13,423 bases of DNA from Candidatus Alectryobacillus merdavium (lineage in GTDB: Bacteria > Bacillota_I > Bacilli_A > RFN20 > CAG-826), in contig JADIMN010000171.1 of NCBI GenBank assembly GCA_017694735.1, positions 1-13,423 of the forward strand, written 5' to 3'. The notes beneath the pieces were generated by a model. The model had not been told where the DNA came from. It ran no database searches and saw only the letters and a program-made list of their open reading frames with translations. Position numbers and translations under genes: made by a program. Of the stretch, positions 6,800 to 13,423 are shown piece by piece. Each line of letters opens with the position of its first letter. Within the stretch, counting starts at the first letter, position 1.

Positions 6800-7111
6800 A
6801 TGTACGCAATTATTGAAACTGGCGGAAAACAATTAAAAGTAGAAGTTGGCCAAACTATTTATGTTGAAAAACTTAATGCTGAAGTTGGTTCTGATTATAC
6901 TTTTGATAAAGTTTTAATGTTAGGTGGTGAAAAAGTTGTTTTTGGAAAACCATTTGTAGATGGTGCAAACGTTGTTGCTAAAGTTGGCAAACAAGGTTTA
7001 GGAAAGAAAGTTACTATTTACAAATATAAATCAAAAGCAATTCATAGAAGAAAGTTAGGACACCGACAACCTTATACTTCTTTAGTTATCAAAGAAATTA
7101 ATGCTAAATAA
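6800..7111 (+). CDS. rplU: 50S ribosomal protein L21
   Basis: bL21 is a large-subunit protein that contacts 23S rRNA near L20. The 103-residue product begins MYAIIETGGKQLKVEVGQ and ends with the basic signature YKYKSKAIHRRKLGHRQPYTSLVIKEI, both typical of the family, and its length is standard. The ATG at 6800 is chosen because it lies 6 nt after the SD GGGAGG (6788-6793) and gives the family N-terminus. A longer frame from TTG at 6755 would place the leader helices and the SD inside the coding region. The TAA stop overlaps the prp ATG by one base (TAATG), so the two are translationally coupled. The order rplU-prp-rpmA is the conserved Bacillota operon. Confidence 0.97.
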   Translation: MYAIIETGGKQLKVEVGQTIYVEKLNAEVGSDYTFDKVLMLGGEKVVFGKPFVDGANVVAKVGKQGLGKKVTIYKYKSKAIHRRKLGHRQPYTSLVIKEINAK

Positions 7112-7422
7112 TGATAAAAGTAAAATTTATATTAAATAGCAATATACTAAATACTATTGAAGTTATTGGACACGCAAACTTCGCTGAAAAAGGAAATGAT
7201 ATTGTGTGTTCTGCAGTTAGTTCGATTCTATATGCTTGTTTAAATTCATTAAAGAGTTTAAACAAAAAAGATATTGAAATTAAGGATGGTTATTGTAAAA
7301 TTCTTAATCTTCAAAATATCGATGAACACGATAAGACTGTAATAGAAGTATTCAAAAATGGAATGGAAATGATTTCGGATGAGTACTCAAAAAATGTAAA
7401 AATTATATATGAGGAGAAATGA
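7111..7422 (+). CDS. prp: Ribosomal-processing cysteine protease Prp (YsxB)
   Basis: Prp removes the N-terminal extension of ribosomal protein L27 in Bacillota, a step needed for 50S maturation and function. The 103-residue product has the catalytic pair His21 in VIGHA and Cys33 in GNDIVCSAVSSI. Their 12-residue spacing matches Staphylococcus aureus Prp (His22/Cys34). The protein is compact, with no signal or membrane segment. It lies between rplU and rpmA as in other Bacillota, and its substrate is encoded immediately downstream. The start overlaps the rplU stop and no separate SD is evident. The stop is TGA, the only gene in the window to use it; reading TGA as Trp would add only a few residues. 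Confidence 0.95.
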   Translation: MIKVKFILNSNILNTIEVIGHANFAEKGNDIVCSAVSSILYACLNSLKSLNKKDIEIKDGYCKILNLQNIDEHDKTVIEVFKNGMEMISDEYSKNVKIIYEEK

Positions 7423-7423
7423 T

Positions 7424-7708
7424 ATGATGTTTAAATTAAATTTACAATTATTTGCTTCTAAAAAAGGTGTTGGTTCAACTAAAAACGGTAGAGATTCTGC
7501 TGGTAGAAGATTAGGAGCAAAACTTGGTGATGGCCAATTTGCTAAAGCAGGCGCAATTATTTATAGACAAAGAGGTACCAAAATTTTACCTGGTACAAAT
7601 ACAAAAAAAGGTGGAGATGATACTATCTTTGCTATGATTAGTGGATACGTTAAATACGAACGTGTCGGTAAAGATAAAAAGAAAGTTAGCGTTTACGAAA
7701 GTTTATAA
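7424..7708 (+). CDS. rpmA: 50S ribosomal protein L27 with Prp-cleavable N-terminal extension
   Basis: bL27 reaches into the peptidyl transferase centre of the 50S subunit. From ATG 7424 the product has 94 residues, beginning MMFKLNLQLFASKKGVGSTK. The segment LQLFA matches the Prp recognition site: cleavage after Phe would expose ASKKG, the mature N-terminus. The family core NGRDSAGRRLGAKLGDGQ follows. The start at 7424 is preferred because GAGGAG (7411-7416) lies 7 nt upstream. ATG 7427 is also possible. The in-frame ATG at 7409 would place the SD inside the gene and add an unusual MRRND. The gene begins 2 nt after the prp stop and ends 6 nt before a strong terminator hairpin. Confidence 0.95.
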   Translation: MMFKLNLQLFASKKGVGSTKNGRDSAGRRLGAKLGDGQFAKAGAIIYRQRGTKILPGTNTKKGGDDTIFAMISGYVKYERVGKDKKKVSVYESL

Positions 7709-7714
7709 TAAATT

Positions 7715-7744
7715 AGGCCTTATATTAATATAGGGCCTTTTTTT
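7715..7744 (+). terminator. Intrinsic terminator after rpmA
   Basis: AGGCCTTATA (7715-7724) pairs with TATAGGGCCT (7729-7738) in a 10-bp stem with one T-G pair and a TTAA loop. A run of seven T (7738-7744) starts with the last stem base. It ends 13 nt before the obgE start codon, so obgE expression depends on read-through or on a promoter not clearly visible. Confidence 0.93.
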
Positions 7745-7757
7745 AAAAAAGAAAGTT

Positions 7758-9041
7758 ATGTTTATTGATAGAGTTGTTATTGAAGTAAGAAGTGGAAAAG
7801 GCGGCGATGGAGCCATCGCTTTTTTGCGTGATAGAAATACTGCTAAGGGTGGACCAAGTGGTGGAAACGGTGGTAGAGGTGGATCTATTTTTTTAAGAGC
7901 TTCAAGCCGAGTTTCTACCTTAATTAATTATAGATTTTCAAAGACTATTATTGCTAAAGATGGCGAAAAAGGCGGAAACAAAAATAAATACGGACATAAA
8001 GCTGAAGATGTTTATTGTGACGTGCCTGTCGGTACTGTTGTAATAAATGAAGAAGACAATTCGCTTCTTTGTGATCTAAAAAAAGATGGTCAAATTTTTC
8101 TAGTTGCAAAAGGTGGTAGAGGTGGTAGAGGAAATCTATGTTTTAAATCCAACTACAATAAAACACCTAGAATAGCTGAAAACGGTATGCCTGGAGAAAC
8201 AAAAAGGATTGTATTAGAATTAAAATTATTAGCTGATGTAGGCCTTGTTGGTTTTCCTAGTGTTGGCAAATCAACATTTTTAAGTGTTGTAAGCAAAGCT
8301 AACCCTTTAATTGGAGACTACGATTTTACAACAATAGAACCTAATTTAGGTGTTTGTTATATAAATAAATTTGAAAATTTCGTAATTGCAGATTTGCCTG
8401 GATTAATTGAAGGCGCTGCTAAAGGAAGAGGATTAGGTTTTACTTTTTTAAGACATATTGAAAGATGTAAAGTTATTTGCCATATGATTTCTTTAGATGG
8501 AAGATATGATCCAATCTTTGCTTATAAAACTATAGAAAATGAATTAAAAGAATATGGCAATAATTTAGAAAAAAAGAAAAGAATAATTGTTTGTACCAAG
8601 CTTGATTGCGATGGTGCAACTGAGAGGTTCTTAAAATTTAAAGAAGAAATGTTATCGCAAAATGTCGAACAAGTTTATGCAATTTCCTCGTTAACACATC
8701 AAAATTTAGATGAAGTTTGTAAAATTTTATATCAAACTGTTTTAGAAACTAATACAAACGAGGAAGAAGTAGAAGAAAATAATGAAGACCACAAAATATA
8801 TACTTTAAAAGAAGAAAAAGAAAAATTTAATATTATAAAAGTAAAGAATAATTTATTCAAAATTTACGGCGAAACCGTTGAAAAAACATTCAAACTTATT
8901 AATATTTCAAGTGATGAAGGAATGCTTCGTCTTTTAAAATATTTAGATAATCTTGGAGTTAACGAAGCTTTAAAAGAAAAAGGCGCACAAAATGGTGATA
9001 TCGTTACTCTTTGTGGTTTTGAATTTGAATATTTTGACTAA
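7758..9041 (+). CDS. obgE: GTPase ObgE/CgtA
   Basis: Obg is an essential GTPase in 50S assembly and (p)ppGpp-linked growth control. The 427-residue product has the glycine-rich Obg fold (about 1-160; GKGGDGAIAFLRD, GGPSGGNGGRGG), the G domain and the C-terminal OCT domain. G1 GFPSVGKS is at 165-172, G3 DLPG at 212-215 and G4 TKLD at 280-283 (commonly NKxD). Length and motif positions are nearly those of B. subtilis Obg. An acidic linker (EEEVEENNED) joins the G and OCT domains. The SD is weak (GAAAG at 7751-7755), and an intrinsic terminator ends 13 nt upstream. The gene keeps its ancestral place after rpmA, but the spo0B found there in Bacillus is absent. Confidence 0.97.
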   Translation: MFIDRVVIEVRSGKGGDGAIAFLRDRNTAKGGPSGGNGGRGGSIFLRASSRVSTLINYRFSKTIIAKDGEKGGNKNKYGHKAEDVYCDVPVGTVVINEEDNSLLCDLKKDGQIFLVAKGGRGGRGNLCFKSNYNKTPRIAENGMPGETKRIVLELKLLADVGLVGFPSVGKSTFLSVVSKANPLIGDYDFTTIEPNLGVCYINKFENFVIADLPGLIEGAAKGRGLGFTFLRHIERCKVICHMISLDGRYDPIFAYKTIENELKEYGNNLEKKKRIIVCTKLDCDGATERFLKFKEEMLSQNVEQVYAISSLTHQNLDEVCKILYQTVLETNTNEEEVEENNEDHKIYTLKEEKEKFNIIKVKNNLFKIYGETVEKTFKLINISSDEGMLRLLKYLDNLGVNEALKEKGAQNGDIVTLCGFEFEYFD

Positions 9042-9193
9042 AAAATATTGAGGTTTTGCTGGGCTTTTTATAAAAATGTGAGTTTTTCACAACTATATTT
9101 TTTCATTTTTAAAAATTATTGTTTTAGTATTATAATATTTATATTATAATATTAAACGATTATGTAATTTAAAAGAAGGTAGGTTAACAAAAT
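9042..9193 (+). promoter_or_regulatory. obgE-secDF intergenic region with AT-rich promoter
   Basis: No open frame of note is present. After obgE a small hairpin TGTGA/TCACA (about 9077-9091) is followed by T-rich sequence and is at best a weak terminator. The secDF promoter is probably TTGTTT 9119-9124, 17 nt, TATTAT 9142-9147. Exact TATAAT hexamers at 9131-9136 and 9145-9150 are alternatives. The 12-mer TATTATAATATT is directly repeated at 9128-9139 and 9142-9153, and its core is palindromic. The secDF SD is AAGGT/AGGT at 9176-9184. Confidence 0.55.
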
Positions 9194-11884
9194 ATGAAAA
9201 GATTTCTAGCTTATATTTCAATGCTTGTAGTCATGATTCTTGGAGTCGTTACACTTGCAAAACCAACAATACAAAATTCACAAAGTGGTTTTGACTTTAA
9301 CGGTGGCAGAGAATATATTTATCAAATTACCGATTTAGGAAATAGTATCACCGACCAAGGCGATGAAATGGTTCCTGAGGGTGCAGTTGATGAAATTGCA
9401 GAAACAATGGAAGAAAGATTACAACAATACGGTGTTGCTGAATACTATATCGAAATTCAAGGAAATAATAAAATTAGTGTTAAATTTTCAGCTAATTCTA
9501 CTCTTGAATACGACCATATTTCTAATTTCTTAACTTTTGATGGAAACTTAACTTTGACTACATATGATAGCGAATACATTTATCATAATTATAGAGGTAG
9601 AGATATTGCTATTGAAGGCGATGAACCAATGTTTGGTGTCGAAGATGCTTATATTGTTAGACAAAGTATATATCCTGTTCTTGTTATTCCGCTAGAAAAT
9701 CCTACTGAATTTAGCGATGAAGCTATTGCTCATGCTGAATCTTTAAATGAAGAACACGCAACAGATGAAGATACCAGCGTTACTGAGTATGGTAAAATTT
9801 ATCTTTGGTCTGATTGGCAAGAAGGTGATAACTTTGAAAGCGCTGATGAAAATCAAAATATCGCACATAAGCTAGTTTTATATTTTGACTATAATTCTAT
9901 TTGGTACGAACAAAATGAAGATGAGCATCAATCAATTTGTGCTTATTTTAACGTTGAAGGAAGTGATACAGCTTCTGATCTTTCTGAGATTAATTGGAAT
10001 AATGTTGCAACTGCAAATGAGAACGCAAAATATTATATGAATTTATTAAATGCTTCTCATCTTAATTATAGAGTTAACAACTTGTATTATCGTACTATTT
10101 CACCTCTTGTTGAAAATATAACAACTTTAGGTTCTACAATTTACGTAAATGTTTCAACAATTTTAATTTGTTTTATTATTTCATATGGTTTAGTCTTATT
10201 AATCTCAATTTTATTATATGGATTAAACGGACTTGGTTTAACAATAAGCAATGCTTTTGCTTTCTTATTGTTAATTGGACTTACTAATATAATTGGTACT
10301 ACATTTAATGTTGCTGGTTTAGTTGGCCTTGTTGTTTCTTTCATATTATTAATGACTTCTGGATTTGTTTATGCTCATAAACTTAAAAAAGGATTAGATG
10401 ATGGAAAACCAATTAAAAAAGCATATTTAGATGCTTCAAAATATTCATCAATCTTTACTCTTGATGTATCTATCGCTTTACTTTTTGTAGGAGCATTTAC
10501 CTATTTATTAGGTGGAACATATGTTTCATGTTTTGGAATATTTGTTTTCTTTGGAAGCTTAATTAATCTTTTATTTAATTGTGTTGTTAATAGAGTTTTA
10601 ACTTATTTCTTAACTAACTCAAGTGTAGGAAAGAAAAATAATGGAATATATGGAATTATTAAATCAAATTCATCCAAATCAAGAGCTGAAGAAGTCGAAG
10701 AAGAGAAGAGCGAAACTTCAAACACAAATGAAGTTGTTCAAAAGCCTGCAAAAAAATTCACATTGAAAAAAGCTATCGGAATTTTTGTTGGACTTTTAAC
10801 AGTCGCTTCAATTACAACTATTTCTTATTTTGGTGCGACTTCATCATCCTTTGATGAAACTCAATTACTATCTAATCAAAACAAGATATATTTTAATATC
10901 AATCAAGATGCTTCAAATTTAAATACAACTGGTGATATTGAAAATTTATTAAATCAAATTAAATACGAAGGTTTTGAAGATAATCAACATATTTATGATA
11001 GTGTAACTGTTAATGAATATACCGATTATACAAACCCTCAAGATGCAGCAAACTCTGTTACTGTCGATTATTATTTATATGAAGTTACATTGAATTCTTC
11101 TGTTGATGTTAGTTCTGTTTTATTTTCATATGAAACAAATTCAAATATTACTTTAGCTGAAGCTGTTGATTATGTTTTAACTGATAATGGTGAAAATAAT
11201 TCTGAAAATTCATATTTTATTTGTCCTAGTGAATCATTTAGAAATTATGATGTATTTAATGTTTCAACTATTGTATTAGCTGCTTCAATTGCTATTATTG
11301 CTGGATGTATTTATCTTGGATTTAGATACGGTGTAAGCAAGGCTGTTGCTACATTTATAATTGCTTTTGTTAATTCAGCATTATGTTTGTCGTTACTTTC
11401 TTTAATAAGAATTCCTGTAAATCAATTTGTTGGTCTTGCAACTCTTGCGATAATGGCTATTACATTTATGGTTTCAATATTAATGCTTGCACAAAATAAA
11501 GAAGATATTAAAGAACTCAAAAGAGCTAATCTTTCCCTAGAAGAGCAAGAAAACCTTATCTTAAAGAATTCAACAACGAATTTCTATCTATATGTTACAG
11601 TGATGTTGGTTTCATTTATTAGTTTATGTGTATTTACTGGTTTCTCAGCCAGCTCCTTACAAAACTTATTTGGTTTATCAACTTTACTAGGAATATTATT
11701 AAGTAGTTTATTTACACTAATTGCATTAGAACCTTTAACATTTAGTTTAACTAAGTTATTTACCAAAATTACTTCTAATATTCATCTTCCATCTTCTAAA
11801 AAAGGTAATCTTAAAAAACAACATAAAGCTAAAGTTAGAGGAAAAGAAGTTGAAGAAGCAACTTTCATTGGAATAAATGACTAG
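9194..11884 (+). CDS. secDF: SecDF fusion, Sec translocon accessory membrane protein (divergent)
   Basis: SecDF is a membrane protein that assists late steps of Sec-dependent export, usually driven by proton flow. The 896-residue product has twelve predicted membrane spans in two 6-span halves. The SecD half has an N-terminal span (about 5-23), the GFDFNGG motif at 32-38, a large acidic outer domain to about 316, and spans at about 318-470. A charged linker (about 485-525) leads to the SecF half: one span near 527-547, an outer domain, then five spans from about 690 to 850, and a basic tail. The conserved Asp of the SecD DANV motif aligns with Thr388/Ser389, and the SecF Asp region with Val760, so the usual proton-path residues appear absent. 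The protein is longer than B. subtilis SecDF. The neighbour recJ, overlapping by 8 nt, matches the Bacillota secDF-recJ order. Identification rests on topology, motif traces and context. Confidence 0.88.
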   Translation: MKRFLAYISMLVVMILGVVTLAKPTIQNSQSGFDFNGGREYIYQITDLGNSITDQGDEMVPEGAVDEIAETMEERLQQYGVAEYYIEIQGNNKISVKFSANSTLEYDHISNFLTFDGNLTLTTYDSEYIYHNYRGRDIAIEGDEPMFGVEDAYIVRQSIYPVLVIPLENPTEFSDEAIAHAESLNEEHATDEDTSVTEYGKIYLWSDWQEGDNFESADENQNIAHKLVLYFDYNSIWYEQNEDEHQSICAYFNVEGSDTASDLSEINWNNVATANENAKYYMNLLNASHLNYRVNNLYYRTISPLVENITTLGSTIYVNVSTILICFIISYGLVLLISILLYGLNGLGLTISNAFAFLLLIGLTNIIGTTFNVAGLVGLVVSFILLMTSGFVYAHKLKKGLDDGKPIKKAYLDASKYSSIFTLDVSIALLFVGAFTYLLGGTYVSCFGIFVFFGSLINLLFNCVVNRVLTYFLTNSSVGKKNNGIYGIIKSNSSKSRAEEVEEEKSETSNTNEVVQKPAKKFTLKKAIGIFVGLLTVASITTISYFGATSSSFDETQLLSNQNKIYFNINQDASNLNTTGDIENLLNQIKYEGFEDNQHIYDSVTVNEYTDYTNPQDAANSVTVDYYLYEVTLNSSVDVSSVLFSYETNSNITLAEAVDYVLTDNGENNSENSYFICPSESFRNYDVFNVSTIVLAASIAIIAGCIYLGFRYGVSKAVATFIIAFVNSALCLSLLSLIRIPVNQFVGLATLAIMAITFMVSILMLAQNKEDIKELKRANLSLEEQENLILKNSTTNFYLYVTVMLVSFISLCVFTGFSASSLQNLFGLSTLLGILLSSLFTLIALEPLTFSLTKLFTKITSNIHLPSSKKGNLKKQHKAKVRGKEVEEATFIGIND

Positions 11885-13423
11885 TTTTTTAAACAAATTA
11901 CTTGAATACTATAATATAACTTTAGAAGATTATTATTCATTGATTAAAGATGTTAACATTTATGATGTGCCAAATATAACTGATTTTGATAATGGTTTAA
12001 TTACTTCAAATTTGTTAAAGTCTGTCTTAAAAGACAACAAAAAGATTTTAATTTATGGAGACTACGACGCAGATGGCATGTTAGCAACTTCTATTCTTGT
12101 CTATACTTTTAAAAAAATATCATATAAAAATTATAGTTATTATTTGCCAAGCCGATATCTTGATGGGTATGGTTTAAGCATTAAAGCAGTTGAAAAAGCT
12201 ATTAAGGATAAGGTTGAATTAATAATAACAGTAGATAATGGAATATCTCAAATTGATGCTGTCAAATTAGCCAGAGAAAACAATATCGACGTCATTATTT
12301 GTGATCATCATGAAATAGGTAATTCACTTCCAGATACTAAATACATCATTCATCCTATTTATTCAAAATATAGTGATGTCATATGTAGTGGTGCGTTTAC
12401 TTCTTATGTACTTTCAGCCTCTATTTTAGACTTATTTGATCCTTATATATTATCATTATCTTCTATATCAACGATTAGCGATATGATGAAATTAGTTGGT
12501 TATAATAGAAATATTGTTAGACTTGGAATAAAGTTAATGAATGAAAATAACTTTAAACAAATAAATTTGCTTGCTGATAATTTAAAGATTGATGAAAAAG
12601 TTATTGGTTCGTCAATAAGTCCAAAACTTAATTCAGTTGGTAGAATGATGGAGAACAATAAAATTAATTTTATTGTTGAATTTTTAACGACTAACGATGA
12701 GAAAAACATTTTAAAATGTTTTAGGTATATTCAACTTTTAAATGAAGAGCGAAAAAAGATTACAAATGAATATTCTGTTAATTTAGATGATACAGAGCCT
12801 TGCATTATCGAGTATTTAGATATAAAAGAAGGTTTACTAGGTTTACTTGCTAATAAATATTTAAATAAATTTGAGAAGCCTGTTTTCTTTTTAACTTCTG
12901 ACTTTAATGATGATTCTATTTTAAAAGGAAGTGCTAGAGGTAAGAATAATTTTTCTATTGTTGATTGTCTTAAAAGTGTTGGTGATGTGTTAATTGCTTA
13001 TGGAGGCCATGAATCAGCTGGTGGCTTTTCACTTTATAAAAAGGATTTAGATCTTTTTAAAAAACGAATATTTAGTTATTGTAATTTAAATCAAGAATCT
13101 TTAAATAAACAAATCGAACCATCCAAGTTTATATCAATTAATGAAAGTGAATTATTACTTGAAAATTATGAAATATTAGAAAATTTTTCTCCTTTTGGAG
13201 TAGGAAACGAAGAGCCATTATTTAAACTATCAAATGTTCCAACTAATATTTTTAATTTTTCTAAGGATGGAAAACATATTATTACTAAAATTAACAAGGA
13301 AGCTAAACTTGTTTACTTTAATTATAATAAGGATATTTTCAATAAAGAGTTTGTTAATATATACGGAAACATAAATCTAAATATTTTTAATAATTTTAAA
13401 AATATTAATTTTTATATTAAAAA
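11877..13423 (+). CDS. recJ: Single-stranded-DNA exonuclease RecJ (3' end outside window)
   Basis: RecJ is a DHH-family 5'-3' single-strand exonuclease used in recombination and mismatch or base-excision repair. The frame is open from ATG 11877 to the window edge, 515 codons. Metal-binding motifs appear in order: GDYDADG at 61-67, VDNG at 119-122, DHHE at 143-146, and PKLNSVGR at 249-256. The DHHA1 domain has GSARG followed by YGGHESAGGF with GGH at 376-378, and an OB-like segment with FSPFGVGNEEPLF follows. No frame break was found. The start overlaps the secDF stop (ATGACTAG) by 8 nt with almost no SD, so coupling to secDF is likely. Typical RecJ proteins run 550-800 residues, so the missing part may be small to moderate. 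Confidence 0.95.
   Translation, partial: MTSFLNKLLEYYNITLEDYYSLIKDVNIYDVPNITDFDNGLITSNLLKSVLKDNKKILIYGDYDADGMLATSILVYTFKKISYKNYSYYLPSRYLDGYGLSIKAVEKAIKDKVELIITVDNGISQIDAVKLARENNIDVIICDHHEIGNSLPDTKYIIHPIYSKYSDVICSGAFTSYVLSASILDLFDPYILSLSSISTISDMMKLVGYNRNIVRLGIKLMNENNFKQINLLADNLKIDEKVIGSSISPKLNSVGRMMENNKINFIVEFLTTNDEKNILKCFRYIQLLNEERKKITNEYSVNLDDTEPCIIEYLDIKEGLLGLLANKYLNKFEKPVFFLTSDFNDDSILKGSARGKNNFSIVDCLKSVGDVLIAYGGHESAGGFSLYKKDLDLFKKRIFSYCNLNQESLNKQIEPSKFISINESELLLENYEILENFSPFGVGNEEPLFKLSNVPTNIFNFSKDGKHIITKINKEAKLVYFNYNKDIFNKEFVNIYGNINLNIFNNFKNINFYIK

Noticed and set aside
7409..7423. Earlier ATG for rpmA adding MRRND.
   Set aside because: The SD GAGGAG would fall after this start; ATG 7424 has correct spacing and gives the usual L27 N-terminus.
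7704..7709. TATAAT at the end of rpmA as a -10 for obgE.
   Set aside because: No -35-like hexamer at 16-18 nt upstream, and the transcript would still pass through the terminator at 7715-7744.
7840..7900. GGT/GGA-rich repeats in the 5' part of obgE as a tandem repeat element.
   Set aside because: They encode the glycine-rich helices of the Obg fold, a normal family feature.
9059..9091. Possible terminator after obgE (GCTGGGCTTTTT and the TGTGA/TCACA hairpin).
   Set aside because: The GCTGGGC stretch has no matching 5' arm, and the small hairpin has only 5 bp without an adjacent T-run. Not called as a terminator.

Overview
This window is a gene-dense, very AT-rich stretch in which every recognised gene lies on the + strand. 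The products and their order point to a Bacillota (Firmicutes) bacterium of the Bacilli, most like the small-genome, mollicute-related uncultured gut lineages (RF39-type). That placement is inference from gene order, AT-rich coding, heavy use of AGA for Arg, and the T-box and Prp/L27 systems. The standard code is used: the long genes are intact with all Trp as TGG, and TGA ends one gene.

Layout: (1) 6-2940, lon (ATP-dependent protease) overlapping engB/ysxC (ribosome-assembly GTPase). (2) 2936-5768, a promoter and valine-type T-box riboswitch, then valS. (3) 5774-6662, an imperfect hairpin enclosing a perfect Shine-Dalgarno and pairing with the start codon of a previously unlisted 57-codon gene. 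That gene encodes a small single-span peptide with a double-glycine-like leader, and a divergent radC follows 3 nt later. (4) 6669-7744, a promoter overlapping a perfect 18-nt palindrome, a structured L21-type leader, rplU, prp (ysxB), rpmA and an intrinsic terminator. (5) 7758-9041, obgE. (6) 9042-9193, a noncoding AT-rich promoter region. (7) 9194-end, secDF overlapping recJ, which runs off the right edge.

The order lon-ysxC / valS / radC / rplU-prp-rpmA-obg / secDF-recJ follows the order in Bacillus subtilis, but the genes lying between these blocks there (for example folC, mreBCD-minCD, spo0B) are missing. The genes serve protein quality control (Lon), ribosome biogenesis (EngB, L21, Prp, L27, Obg), tRNA charging (ValRS), export (SecDF) and DNA repair (RadC, RecJ). 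The least explained items are the small leader-peptide gene and its start-codon hairpin, the palindrome in the rplU promoter, and the divergent RadC and SecDF. I saw no tRNA, rRNA, CRISPR array, insertion sequence or phage gene.
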